A stretch of 41,464 nt of DNA from assembly GCA_947589405.1 (NCBI GenBank), contig CANQBT010000003.1, forward strand, positions 1-41,464, given 5' to 3'. This DNA is from an uncultured Clostridia bacterium (GTDB taxonomy: Bacteria; Bacillota; Clostridia; Lachnospirales; CAG-274). How positions within the stretch are numbered: the stretch's first letter is position 1; every line of letters begins with the position of its first letter. A model generated the notes under the pieces. The model ran no database searches. It was not told where the DNA came from and was given only the letters and a program-made list of their open reading frames with translations. Made by a program: the position numbers and the translations under genes. Shown in pieces: positions 17,167 through 24,981 of this stretch.

Positions 17167-18340
17167 TAAGGACTTCGGCGTTTTCGGCGGTCAGTTCGTG
17201 CCGGAAACACTTATGAACGTATTGAAGGTGCTTGAAAAGGAGTTTAAGGAATACTGCTACTCCGATGAATTTAAAAGGGATTATATGTACTACATGAAGC
17301 AGTATGTAGGCAGACCCTCTGTGCTCTACTATGCGGAAAGACTTACAAAGGCTCTCGGCGGCGCCAAGATATATCTCAAGAGAGAGGATCTTAACCACAC
17401 AGGTGCACACAAGATAAACAATGCCATTGCTCAGGCTCTTCTTGCAAAGAAAATGGGCAAAACAAAGGTCATCGCCGAAACAGGCGCAGGTCAGCACGGC
17501 GTTGCGACTGCTACCGTAGCGGCTCTTTTCGATATGGAATGCCGTGTGTTCATGGGCGTTGAGGATATAGAAAGACAGAAGCTCAACGTTTTCAGAATGG
17601 AGCTTTTAGGCGCAAAGGTAGTGCCTGTAACAAGCGGCACAGGTACCCTTAAGGACGCAACCAACGAAGCTATAAGAACATGGGTAGCCGAAGCAGAGGA
17701 CACATTTTATATTTTAGGCTCTGCCGTAGGTCCTCACCCATATCCTACTATGGTAAGGGAATTTCAGAAGATAATCGGTCAGGAAACAAGAAAGCAGATG
17801 CTTGAAATGGAAGGCAGACTTCCGAATAAGGTATATGCCTGTGTAGGCGGCGGCAGCAACTCTATAGGTATGTTCTATCCCTTTATAGAGGATAAGGACG
17901 TAGAGCTTATAGGCGTTGAAGCAGCAGGACACGGTATTGAAACAGGCGAGCATGCGTCAGGCTTTGCTCCCGATGCCAGAATAGGCGTTCTGCACGGTAT
18001 GAAAACATATCTCCTTCAGGACGATGACGGACAGATAAAGACTGCCTATTCCATAAGCGCAGGTCTGGACTATCCCGGCGTAGGTCCCGAGCATGCCTAT
18101 CTTCACGACATAGGCAGAGTAAAGTATACCTCTATAAAGGACGACGAGTCTATAGACGCTTTTAGGACCCTTTGTAAATACGAGGGTATAATGCCGGCTA
18201 TAGAAAGCTCTCACGCTCTTGCGGAAGCCATGAAGGACGCTCCCAATATGGATAAGGACGATATAATAGTCGTATGTCTTTCAGGCAGAGGTGACAAGGA
18301 CGTAAATACTGTTGCCAAGTATCTTGGAAAGGAGATTTAA
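17156..18340 (+). CDS. trpB: Tryptophan synthase beta chain
   Basis: Joins indole and serine using PLP. A 394-residue TrpB1-type protein with the PLP lysine K86 in HTGAHKINNA, ETGAGQHGVA, and the phosphate-binding GGGSNSIG. It matches the usual length and should channel indole from the TrpA partner encoded directly downstream (3-nt gap). Nothing appears missing. Confidence 0.98.
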   Translation: MEFNKDFGVFGGQFVPETLMNVLKVLEKEFKEYCYSDEFKRDYMYYMKQYVGRPSVLYYAERLTKALGGAKIYLKREDLNHTGAHKINNAIAQALLAKKMGKTKVIAETGAGQHGVATATVAALFDMECRVFMGVEDIERQKLNVFRMELLGAKVVPVTSGTGTLKDATNEAIRTWVAEAEDTFYILGSAVGPHPYPTMVREFQKIIGQETRKQMLEMEGRLPNKVYACVGGGSNSIGMFYPFIEDKDVELIGVEAAGHGIETGEHASGFAPDARIGVLHGMKTYLLQDDDGQIKTAYSISAGLDYPGVGPEHAYLHDIGRVKYTSIKDDESIDAFRTLCKYEGIMPAIESSHALAEAMKDAPNMDKDDIIVVCLSGRGDKDVNTVAKYLGKEI

Positions 18341-18343
18341 GTT

Positions 18344-19114
18344 ATGAACAGGATAGATGAAAAATTTGCACAGCTTAAGGCAGAAGGCAAAAAGGCACTT
18401 ATACCCTATATCTGCTCAGGAGACCCTGACTGTGGATCTACAGAAAGGCTTGTGTATGCCCTTGAGGAAGCAGGTGCAGACATTATAGAGCTGGGCGTTC
18501 CCTTTTCAGACCCTCTTGCAGACGGTCCCGTTATACAGGCAGCTTCCGTAAGATCCCTTTCAGGGGGCTTTAAGATCAGATTTGTTTTCGATATAGTGAG
18601 AAGTGTAAGAAAGAAAAGTCAGATACCTCTTGCCATTATGATATACTACAGCTCAATACTGGGCTACGGCAAGGAAAAGTTCGTAAAGGAATGTATAGAT
18701 TCCGGAGTTGACGGACTTATCATACCCGATCTCCCCTATGAGGAGTATGACGAAATGCTTCCTGTTCTGGAGGGTACAGAGCTTTATATGATACCTCTTA
18801 TCGCTCTGACATCAAATGACAGGATACCTATGCTTGTTAAAAACGCAAAGGGCTTTATATACTGTGTTTCTTCTCTTGGCGTTACAGGCGAAAGGAAGGA
18901 ATTTGACTCAAGAGTGGATTCCTTTGTTGCAAGGGTAAAGGAATGTACAGACACTCCTGCCTGCATAGGCTTTGGCATATCACGCAAGGAGGATACCGAG
19001 CGCTTCGGCAAGATAGCAGACGGCTGCATAGTCGGCTCCGCTATTATAAGAAGAATAAATGAAACGGGCTGCGATATTGAAAAGGTCAAGGAATTTGTAA
19101 AAGGCTTGAAATAA
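18344..19114 (+). CDS. trpA: Tryptophan synthase alpha chain
   Basis: Cleaves indoleglycerol phosphate to indole for TrpB. A 256-residue barrel. The catalytic residues sit at the canonical numbers, E49 and D60 in IELGVPFSDPLADG; SSLGVTG and GFGISRKED phosphate loops are present. It is the last trp gene. The stop is followed after 1 nt by the two-hairpin element at 19116-19169, so that element lies in the operon's 3' end. Confidence 0.97.
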   Translation: MNRIDEKFAQLKAEGKKALIPYICSGDPDCGSTERLVYALEEAGADIIELGVPFSDPLADGPVIQAASVRSLSGGFKIRFVFDIVRSVRKKSQIPLAIMIYYSSILGYGKEKFVKECIDSGVDGLIIPDLPYEEYDEMLPVLEGTELYMIPLIALTSNDRIPMLVKNAKGFIYCVSSLGVTGERKEFDSRVDSFVARVKECTDTPACIGFGISRKEDTERFGKIADGCIVGSAIIRRINETGCDIEKVKEFVKGLK

Positions 19115-19115
19115 C

Positions 19116-19169
19116 AATAAGTATCAATAAAAAGATACCCATTTTCCCGTGACCAGGTCACGGGAAAAT
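19116..19169. repeat. Two-hairpin repeat element, copy 1
   Basis: This 54-bp element has a weak hairpin, GTATC (19121-19125) with GATAC (19134-19138), then a perfect 14-bp inverted repeat, ATTTTCCCGTGACC and its complement around a single A (19141-19169). The same layout and length recur at 19911-19964. The strong stem is not followed by a T-run in either direction, so it is not a classical intrinsic terminator, although it may stop transcription or protect the 3' end of the trp mRNA. Confidence 0.9.
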
Positions 19170-19188
19170 CTGTCAGATAGGTGATATT

Positions 19189-19887
19189 ATGTCATTCAAA
19201 CTTAAGAGCGTTGTGGCATGGGGCAGAAACGCAGATGAATATATTAATATGTTCAATATAACGTCGGCAGATATGGAATGTAAAATAGCAGGCTTTGGCG
19301 ACGGTCCCTCTTCATTTAATGCTGAGATGACGGCAAAGGGAGCAGATGTGACCTCCTATGACCCGATATATGCTTTCAGCGCAGAAGATATAAAAGACCG
19401 TATAGAAGATACACGCAATATTGTAATGGAACAGATGTCCCAAAATATGGACAATTATGTTTGGACAAATTTTAAAGGCTTGTCAGACCTTGAAAACACA
19501 AGAATATCTGCTATGAATAACTTTCTTTTGGACTTTGAAAAGGGGAAGAAAGAGGGAAGATATGTCGCCCATTCTCTGCCTGACAGTATAGATCTGCCCG
19601 ACAAGTACTATGATATAGGCTTAAGCTCTCATTTTTTGCTTATGTATACGGACTTGGGCTATGATTTTCATATAAGGGCTATAGATGAAATGCTAAGGCT
19701 GTGCAGAGAGGTAAGGATATTTCCCGTATGTGACCTTGACGGCAGGGACAGCAAGCTAATAAAAGATGTTATTGAATATTTCGACAGAGAGCACATAGTA
19801 GATATTTCTGAAACAAAATACGAATTTCAGAAAGCGGCTAATAAAGTGCTTAAAATAACCGATAGAAATGCAGCGAATAAAAACTGA
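19189..19887 (+). CDS. SAM-dependent methyltransferase-like protein
   Basis: A protein of 232 residues. The segment AGFGDGPSSFNAEMTAKGADVTSYDPIY-like (about residues 35-61) has the glycine motif and the acidic end of strand 2 expected of a class I methyltransferase SAM site. Later, YDIGLSSHFLLMY (about 143-155) resembles motif IV, and ALAL-type helix plus PVCDLDG follow. The Gly motif reads GFGDGPSS instead of GxGxG, so activity is likely but not certain. The substrate is unknown. The gene is a single-gene island between the trp operon and apbE, bracketed by two copies of a 54-bp repeat, with a GGTG-type weak ribosome site. Confidence 0.7.
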   Translation: MSFKLKSVVAWGRNADEYINMFNITSADMECKIAGFGDGPSSFNAEMTAKGADVTSYDPIYAFSAEDIKDRIEDTRNIVMEQMSQNMDNYVWTNFKGLSDLENTRISAMNNFLLDFEKGKKEGRYVAHSLPDSIDLPDKYYDIGLSSHFLLMYTDLGYDFHIRAIDEMLRLCREVRIFPVCDLDGRDSKLIKDVIEYFDREHIVDISETKYEFQKAANKVLKITDRNAANKN

Positions 19888-19910
19888 GGTACACCGAAAA
19901 GGACCTTTAT

Positions 19911-19964
19911 AATAAGTATTAATATAATAATACCGATTTTCCCGTGACCAGGTCACGGGAAAAT
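19911..19964. repeat. Two-hairpin repeat element, copy 2, overlapping the end of apbE
   Basis: It has the same 54-bp layout as copy 1 in the same orientation. The small hairpin is GTATT (19916-19920) with AATAC (19929-19933); compared with copy 1 the closing-loop pair changes from C-G to T-A, a compensatory change. The 14-bp perfect palindrome (19936-19964) is identical. The leftward gene apbE ends inside it: ATT TTC CCG TGA of the element encode Ile-Phe-Pro-stop. Confidence 0.9.
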
Positions 19965-20939
19965 TTTTACTTTATCCTTGTTATCTACCCACACAACATT
20001 AAGTCCCTTTTCTTCGGCAATTTTTATGCCCTCTTCATAGGGGAGTATGAAAAGATAGGTGGAATAAATATCTCCCTCAAGAGAGCTGCTGCTTACTATA
20101 GTAACGGACTTATTGTTATCGGCAGGCAAAAGTGTGTCCTTATTTATTATATGGTGATATACCTTGCCTTCATACACGTAATATCTCTGATAATTTCCGC
20201 TTGAAACAGCGGCTTCGTTTTCTATATCCAGCTTGTATACATATTCTGAACTGCCTTCTGTTGGCTTTTGCACACCTATTTTCCATGAGGGCTTTACTTT
20301 ATCATTAAGACCTATTACATTCCCGCCTAAATTAAGCAGCCCGGCAGTTATGCCCTTTTCATTGAGATACTGTCTTGCCTTGTCGGCAGCATATCCTTTT
20401 GCTATAGCGCCTACGTCAATAGACGTGTTCTTATCCTTTATATATACGCTTTTGTCCTTTTCATTAAGCACAATGCTGTTTATATCCCTATGAAGCGCCG
20501 CTTCCTCAAGCTCTGCTTTGGTGGGAACAGCCGCCTTGTCGGGATCCGTCTCAGCCATTTCTCTGTAATCATGCCATACCCTCAGTACAGAGCCCATAGC
20601 TATGTTTATATAACCGTCTGTTTCATTATAGGCGTTTATGCCTTCCTTTATAAGAGCATACAAATCCTCGTCTACCTTTACGGGAGAAATCCCGGCATTG
20701 TCATTTATCGTTTTTAGATTTGAAATTCCTTCGTAATCGTTATAAATATCAAAGAGTTTATTGAGCCTTGCCATTTCGCTGTGAAGTCCTTCGGAGATCT
20801 CTTCAAACTCGCTTTGTGAAGAGCAATAGGCTTGAAAAGAGGTATAGGTATCAAACAGGTCAAAATACTGAGTGCTGTATTCCCTTTTGCCGCAGGCAGT
20901 AAGCATAAGCAGACACAAAAGCAATATGATTTTTTTCAT
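19953..20939 (-). CDS. apbE: FAD:protein FMN transferase, lipoprotein (ApbE)
   Basis: Attaches FMN covalently to a Thr/Ser of exported redox proteins. A 328-residue protein with a lipoprotein signal (lipobox LTAC, Cys16). The ApbE signatures are present: FDTYTSF near residue 29, the IDVGAIAKGYAAD block near 174, and LLNLGGNVIGL near 201. A conserved SGNYQRYYV follows near 246. It overlaps the upstream membrane-protein gene by 4 bp (ATGA), so both belong to one unit with the NusG domain II protein. The last three codons and stop lie within the 54-bp repeat at 19911-19964, which suggests that the repeat inserted at the gene's 3' end. Confidence 0.95.
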   Translation of the reverse strand: MKKIILLLCLLMLTACGKREYSTQYFDLFDTYTSFQAYCSSQSEFEEISEGLHSEMARLNKLFDIYNDYEGISNLKTINDNAGISPVKVDEDLYALIKEGINAYNETDGYINIAMGSVLRVWHDYREMAETDPDKAAVPTKAELEEAALHRDINSIVLNEKDKSVYIKDKNTSIDVGAIAKGYAADKARQYLNEKGITAGLLNLGGNVIGLNDKVKPSWKIGVQKPTEGSSEYVYKLDIENEAAVSSGNYQRYYVYEGKVYHHIINKDTLLPADNNKSVTIVSSSSLEGDIYSTYLFILPYEEGIKIAEEKGLNVVWVDNKDKVKIFP

Positions 20940-21445
20940 TTTACGCCCTCCTTAAGAGGATATGAAAGCACAGGCATAAGCGTTTTGAGAAGTACTCCCG
21001 TAATGCTGCCCATTACCACGCCCGAAGCTATAAGCACAGGCAGATACATATAGGCATAAGCATTGAGCATAAAGGAAACCGCTATTATCTGTCCTATATT
21101 GTGAAATATGGCGCCTGCTATGCTCAGTATAAGATAAGAGATACTGCTGCCGAAAAGGCGCAGAAGGAGTATTATAACAAGTATTGAAAGTATACCGCCG
21201 CATAAGCTCAGTATCCCTGCGACCGCACCTCTTGTGATAAGGGCAAAAAGTCCCTTTGCAATATTAAGGGCAAAGGCTTGTTTTTTGCCTATGAAAAATA
21301 CGGTAAACATTACCACAATATTGGCAAGCCCCAGCTTTACACCGGGTATGGCTGTAAAGGAAGGAAGCATTGACTCCAATATTGAAAGAACTATCGTAAG
21401 AGTCAAAAGCATAGCCATATATGTTAAATACTTTGTCTTATTCAT
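20936..21445 (-). CDS. Gx transporter family membrane protein (heptaprenyl diphosphate synthase component I-like)
   Basis: A 169-residue hydrophobic protein with five or so membrane spans, TAIPGVKLGLANIVVMF near residue 31, and the glycine-rich GAIFHNIGQI near residue 111. These are features of the family often mislabelled as heptaprenyl diphosphate synthase subunit I, which looks like a small S-component-type transporter. It stands 8 nt after the NusG domain II gene and overlaps apbE. This trio recurs in Clostridia. It suggests a role in flavin/quinone-type redox chemistry at the membrane, though the substrate is unknown. Confidence 0.85.
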   Translation of the reverse strand: MNKTKYLTYMAMLLTLTIVLSILESMLPSFTAIPGVKLGLANIVVMFTVFFIGKKQAFALNIAKGLFALITRGAVAGILSLCGGILSILVIILLLRLFGSSISYLILSIAGAIFHNIGQIIAVSFMLNAYAYMYLPVLIASGVVMGSITGVLLKTLMPVLSYPLKEGVK

Positions 21446-21453
21446 ACTTCACC

Positions 21454-21819
21454 TCATAGGGACGCATCTACGCCGCTGTCAGATACTATCCTCAACACAA
21501 GTCTGTTTGGCAGACAGACGGCTGTCTGACCTTCTTGATCTATAAAGCCTGTATTTACACAGATCTTATCGGGACAATCCGAGCTTCTGAACCTTACGGC
21601 GCCATCTTTTACCTCAAACACCACATTGGGAAAGCCTTCGGGAGATACGGTTTTGTCCTCGCTCAGGTCAAGTGTCATTACAACACTATTGTTCAAAAGC
21701 ACCTCAGCCGTGTTTCCCTTTCTGCTCACAGCCTGTATGCCTATATACAAAAGCCCTGCCGCAGCCAGAACAGCGGCTATTATCAAAATATCCTTATATC
21801 TGAAAAAAGAATTATCCAT
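21454..21819 (-). CDS. NusG domain II-containing membrane-anchored protein
   Basis: A protein of 121 residues: one N-terminal membrane helix (about residues 11-30) and an extracytoplasmic beta domain. That domain includes VVMTLDLSEDKT, FEVKDGAVRF and the SSDCPDKICVNTG pair of cysteines, followed by AVCLPNRLVLRI. This is the stand-alone NusG domain II (DUF1312-type) and not a transcription factor. It is 4 nt downstream of the small-protein gene and 8 nt upstream of the Gx-type gene. The conserved Cys pair outside the membrane would suit a thiol or metal role; the function is not established. Confidence 0.9.
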   Translation of the reverse strand: MDNSFFRYKDILIIAAVLAAAGLLYIGIQAVSRKGNTAEVLLNNSVVMTLDLSEDKTVSPEGFPNVVFEVKDGAVRFRSSDCPDKICVNTGFIDQEGQTAVCLPNRLVLRIVSDSGVDASL

Positions 21820-21823
21820 AGCT

Positions 21824-22024
21824 CTACCACATTTTTACAATATCGTTTTCATCTATGCCGTACATTTTAATAAATTTCTTCATATCCTTATCGCTTTTAA
21901 CAGCCATAACATCAATAAACGTACCCTTTTCAATATCCTTGAAGCCCGCTACCTTTTCGCCTGTACATATGCTGCTCATTATTGCAGGCTTCATCTTTTC
22001 TCTGTCGTATTCCTTTTTAGCCAT
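21824..22024 (-). CDS. Conserved-looking 66-residue protein of unknown function
   Basis: The start is taken at MAKKEYDREKMKPA because GAGGTGAT lies directly ahead of it; an upstream ATG would extend the frame by 13 residues through the promoter and is rejected. The protein is small, basic-acidic mixed, soluble, and has one Cys (SSICTGEKVAGF). The sequence MKPAIMSSICTGEKVAGFK is of a type I recall from short unnamed proteins in Clostridia, without a reliable function. It heads the four-gene leftward unit ending with apbE, behind its own promoter (22043-22071). Confidence 0.8.
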   Translation of the reverse strand: MAKKEYDREKMKPAIMSSICTGEKVAGFKDIEKGTFIDVMAVKSDKDMKKFIKMYGIDENDIVKMW

Positions 22025-22042
22025 AATATCACCTCTGCTATC

Positions 22043-22071
22043 AGTATAAACCATTTTATACAAATATACAA
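22043..22071 (-). promoter_or_regulatory. Promoter of the small protein-NusGII-Gx-apbE unit
   Basis: Read leftward, TTGTAT (22071-22066) and TATACT (22048-22043) are 17 bp apart, about 20 bp ahead of the ribosome binding site. It follows directly on the rlmH terminator. Confidence 0.75.
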
Positions 22072-22073
22072 TG

Positions 22074-22101
22074 CAAAAAAATAAAGCGCTAAGGCTTTAT
22101 T
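22074..22101 (-). terminator. Terminator of the murA-yycJ-rlmH unit
   Basis: Read leftward, AATAAAGC (22101-22094) pairs with GCTTTATT (22087-22080), followed by six T. The rlmH stop codon is part of the upstream arm, so gene end and terminator are merged. Confidence 0.8.
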
Positions 22102-22573
22102 TATGATAGGGTTCATTTTTTATTATCCTAAAGGCACGGTATATCTGCTCCAAGAGTATAACTCGCATAAGCTGATGAGGAAAGGTCATTTGCGAAAAGC
22201 TCAGCCTGTAGTCAGATATATCAAGCACCTGTTTGCTTAGTCCAAGAGAACCGCCTATAACAAATGTTATATGGCTTATTCCCCTTACCGTACAGTCTGA
22301 TATAAGGTCTGCAAAGCCTACGCTGTCCATTTGCTTTCCGTCTATGGCAAGGGCTATTACATAGCTTTTCTTAATTGCCTTGAGAAGTCTTTTGCCTTCA
22401 ATGTCCTTTATCTGCTCCTTCTGAGCGTCGCTCAGGTCCTCAGGCGCCTTTTCGTCAGATACCTGACATATTTCCACATCGGCATAGCGTGACAGTCTTT
22501 TGATATATTCATCGATACCTTGTGAGAAATACTTTTCCTTTATCCTGCCAACACAGGCAACAGTTATTTTCAT
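22097..22573 (-). CDS. rlmH: 23S rRNA (pseudouridine1915-N3)-methyltransferase
   Basis: Methylates pseudouridine 1915 of helix 69 on the 70S ribosome. The start is MKITVACVGRIKEKYF at 22573, giving 158 residues as in known RlmH; a longer frame upstream adds 15 residues that belong to yycJ sequence. Family signatures are VIALAIDGKQMDS, the SPOUT-knot motif FVIGGSLGLS, and the C-terminal FPHQLMRVILLEQIYRAFRI. Its ATG shares a base with the yycJ stop (TAATG), so translation is coupled. Confidence 0.96.
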   Translation of the reverse strand: MKITVACVGRIKEKYFSQGIDEYIKRLSRYADVEICQVSDEKAPEDLSDAQKEQIKDIEGKRLLKAIKKSYVIALAIDGKQMDSVGFADLISDCTVRGISHITFVIGGSLGLSKQVLDISDYRLSFSQMTFPHQLMRVILLEQIYRAFRIIKNEPYHK

Positions 22574-23367
22574 TAAAGCTCTATGCTCCTCTTTACGCCA
22601 TAGGGCGCCGCTACCCACATATCAAAATCTCCGCCTATCTCTGCTCCGCTTTCGCTTACTATATCCTTTACCGTGTCAAAGGCAAGACGTGGAGTATTGT
22701 TCTCCTTGCTGAGATGGCCTAAGAATACATATTTAAGACGGCTGTCGGCTATTCTGCTTAAAAAGCTGCCTGCCACATTATTGCTCAGATGCCCTGTGTC
22801 GCTTAATATCCTCTGCTTAAGAGTATAGCTGTAGGGTCCCTTCTTAAGCATATCCACATCATGGTTGCTTTCAAGCAAAAGTACCGAAGAGCCTTTAATA
22901 TTTTCTTTCACCGTTTCCGTAATATGTCCCATGTCTGTAGCAACGGTTATCTTATGCTTTTCGCCTATTATGCTGTAGCCCACAGGCTCCGCCGCATCAT
23001 GGGGTATCTCAAAGGGATGTATGCAAAGATCGTTGAAAATACAGTTCTCATCAGCATACACAGTCCTTCTGTTTCTTGGCCTGATCTCGCCTACCTTAGA
23101 CGGCATATTATCCCATGTGCCCTCTGTGGCATATACGGGAATATCGTATCTTCTGGACAATATACCTATACCGTCGGCATGGTCGGAATGCTCATGAGTC
23201 ACAAATATCGCATCTATATCCTTGCCTGTAAGCTCCAGCTGTGCAAGACCGTCCTCGACTCTCTTGCCGCTGAGTCCCGCATCTATAAGAATGTTGGTAT
23301 TTTCAGTACCTATGTATACGCAATTGCCTCCCGAACTGCTGGCAATCGTTGCAAATCTAAGCCTCAT
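22573..23367 (-). CDS. yycJ: MBL-fold metallohydrolase, YycJ/WalJ-like
   Basis: A 264-residue metallo-beta-lactamase-fold exonuclease/phosphodiesterase candidate. It has the opening SSSGGNCVYIG, the metal motif THEHSDH (about residues 57-63) and later VATDMGH and LLLESNHD metal ligands, then VFLGHLS. WalJ-type proteins act in cell-wall/division control and DNA metabolism in Firmicutes. Here the gene is overlapped on both sides, by murA upstream (TGATG) and rlmH downstream (TAATG). That makes a three-gene unit in which cell-wall synthesis and ribosome modification genes flank it. Confidence 0.92.
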   Translation of the reverse strand: MRLRFATIASSSGGNCVYIGTENTNILIDAGLSGKRVEDGLAQLELTGKDIDAIFVTHEHSDHADGIGILSRRYDIPVYATEGTWDNMPSKVGEIRPRNRRTVYADENCIFNDLCIHPFEIPHDAAEPVGYSIIGEKHKITVATDMGHITETVKENIKGSSVLLLESNHDVDMLKKGPYSYTLKQRILSDTGHLSNNVAGSFLSRIADSRLKYVFLGHLSKENNTPRLAFDTVKDIVSESGAEIGGDFDMWVAAPYGVKRSIEL

Positions 23368-24629
23368 CAGTCTTTGACCCTCTTAATATCGGCGCCTAAT
23401 GCCCTAAGCTTGTATTCTATCTGTTCGTAACCTCTGTCTATAAAACGGACATTTCCTATCTTTGTAATACCGGCAGCGGCAAGTCCCGCTATTATCATAG
23501 CGGCTCCTGCTCTCAGGTCCGTAGCCATGACCTCTGCACCATGCAGCACAGGTGCACCGTGTATTGTTGCGATCCTTCCGTCTACATTTATATTACAGCC
23601 AAATTTTTTAAGCTGATCCACATATTGGAAACGATTCTCCCATACGGTTTCCGTCAGAATGCTTATACCCTCTGCCATAGAAAGACCTGCTACCATTTGG
23701 GGCTGAAGGTCTGTGGGGAAGCCGGGATAAGCCATAGTCTTTACTCTTATTGAAGAAAGCTTGCCATTGGAAATAACGTCTATATAGTCATCTCCCTCTT
23801 CTATTGTGCAGCCCATTTCCCTAAGCTTTGCAGAAAGGCTGTCCATATGCTTGGGAATAATATTTCTGACCGATACATTACCTCCGCATACCGCAGCCGC
23901 TATCATATATGTACCTGCCTCTATCTGGTCGGGTATTATCATGTATTCGCTTCCATGAAGGCTTTCCACACCTGTTATCCTTATGACATCTGTACCGGCG
24001 CCCTTTACCCTTGCGCCCATCATATTCAGGAAATTGGCAGTATCGACAATATGGGGCTCCTTAGCAGCGTTTTCAATGACCGTAACGCCTTCTGCCATAG
24101 TAGCTGCAAGCATGATGTTGATAGTAGCGCCTACAGACACGGTATCCAAGAATATATTTGTGCCCTTAAGCCTGTCCGCCTTAAGCCTTATGATGCCCTC
24201 GTCATAGTCCTCTATTATCTCTGCGCCAAGAGCTCTGAAGCCCTTTAAGTGCAGATCTATAGGTCTGGTGCCGAAATTGCAGCCGCCCGGAAGAGCTACC
24301 TCTGCCCTCTTGAAGCGGGCAAGCAATGCTCCCATAAGATAATATGAAGCCCTTATTTTCCTTACTGAATCAAATGTCGCATTATAATTATTGAGATCGG
24401 AGGAATCTACCATAAGTGTCCTTTCATCTATAAGCTGACAATGAGCGCCAAGCTTTGTGAGAGTATCCTCAAGACACCTTACGTCCTCTATTCTGGGGAG
24501 ATTGTCTATAATACATATGCCGTTTGCAAGTATCGCAGCGGGAATAATAGCCACAACCGCATTCTTGGCACCGCTTATAACGACCTCGCCGTTAAGGGAA
24601 TTTCTGCCCTTTATTAACAAATGCTCCAT
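23367..24629 (-). CDS. murA: UDP-N-acetylglucosamine 1-carboxyvinyltransferase
   Basis: First committed step of peptidoglycan synthesis: transfers enolpyruvyl from PEP to UDP-GlcNAc. The start is MEHLLIKG at 24629, supported by GAGAGGTG 9 nt upstream; the TTG eight codons earlier would place that site inside the gene. The protein is 420 residues, with K22 (GAKNA) and the fosfomycin-binding C117 in LPGGCNFGTRP, so fosfomycin sensitivity is expected. RAGAAMIIAG and IDRGYE complete the fold. Clostridia often carry two murA genes; which one this is cannot be told. Confidence 0.96.
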   Translation of the reverse strand: MEHLLIKGRNSLNGEVVISGAKNAVVAIIPAAILANGICIIDNLPRIEDVRCLEDTLTKLGAHCQLIDERTLMVDSSDLNNYNATFDSVRKIRASYYLMGALLARFKRAEVALPGGCNFGTRPIDLHLKGFRALGAEIIEDYDEGIIRLKADRLKGTNIFLDTVSVGATINIMLAATMAEGVTVIENAAKEPHIVDTANFLNMMGARVKGAGTDVIRITGVESLHGSEYMIIPDQIEAGTYMIAAAVCGGNVSVRNIIPKHMDSLSAKLREMGCTIEEGDDYIDVISNGKLSSIRVKTMAYPGFPTDLQPQMVAGLSMAEGISILTETVWENRFQYVDQLKKFGCNINVDGRIATIHGAPVLHGAEVMATDLRAGAAMIIAGLAAAGITKIGNVRFIDRGYEQIEYKLRALGADIKRVKD

Positions 24630-24981
24630 AAAAGCACGCACCTCTCTGAACAAAAACCGATTTATATAACATTCAAGCTTATTTCCATATACTGATCTAT
24701 GTATGGGACAAAAGCCCCTCTATATACTATATCATCATTTATGAGTTTTTTAAAGCTATTTTTTATTAAAATTCAACTTTTTTTGCATCACAAATTTGAC
24801 CAATGATATAATAGCAATAATGGAAGTGTTTGTCAAGTTAAATTAGTATTTTTTGCTGTAGGGACTGCTTTTTTATTTGCCTTTGCCTTACATATATTGC
24901 CGTTGTATACTCAATTGATATGTGGACAAAATCCAAATGCTGTGTTACTATTGAATAAATATTTCAAAGGCGGTGATCAAA
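24630..24981. promoter_or_regulatory. Divergent intergenic region between murA and the acetyltransferase
   Basis: It holds at least two rightward promoters of good quality: TTGCAT (24783-24788) with TATAAT (24807-24812), spacer 18, and TTGCCT (24883-24888) with TATACT (24906-24911), spacer 17. The second is about 70 bp ahead of the acetyltransferase start. For murA only AT-rich, poorly defined candidates are seen near 24720-24775. I see no ORF and no RNA structure here. Confidence 0.6.

Noticed and set aside
19141..19169. Palindrome as a standard intrinsic terminator of the trp operon
   Set aside because: The stem is strong, but the 3' side is followed by AAAATCTGTC with no T-run; it is recorded as a repeat element instead.
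22574..22618. Longer rlmH start
   Set aside because: The extra 15 residues overlap the end of yycJ and are not part of the RlmH family; the TAATG junction gives the usual length.
24630..24653. Longer murA start (TTG at 24653)
   Set aside because: The GAGAGGTG ribosome site would be inside the gene; the ATG at 24629 has the right spacing and the family-typical N-terminus.
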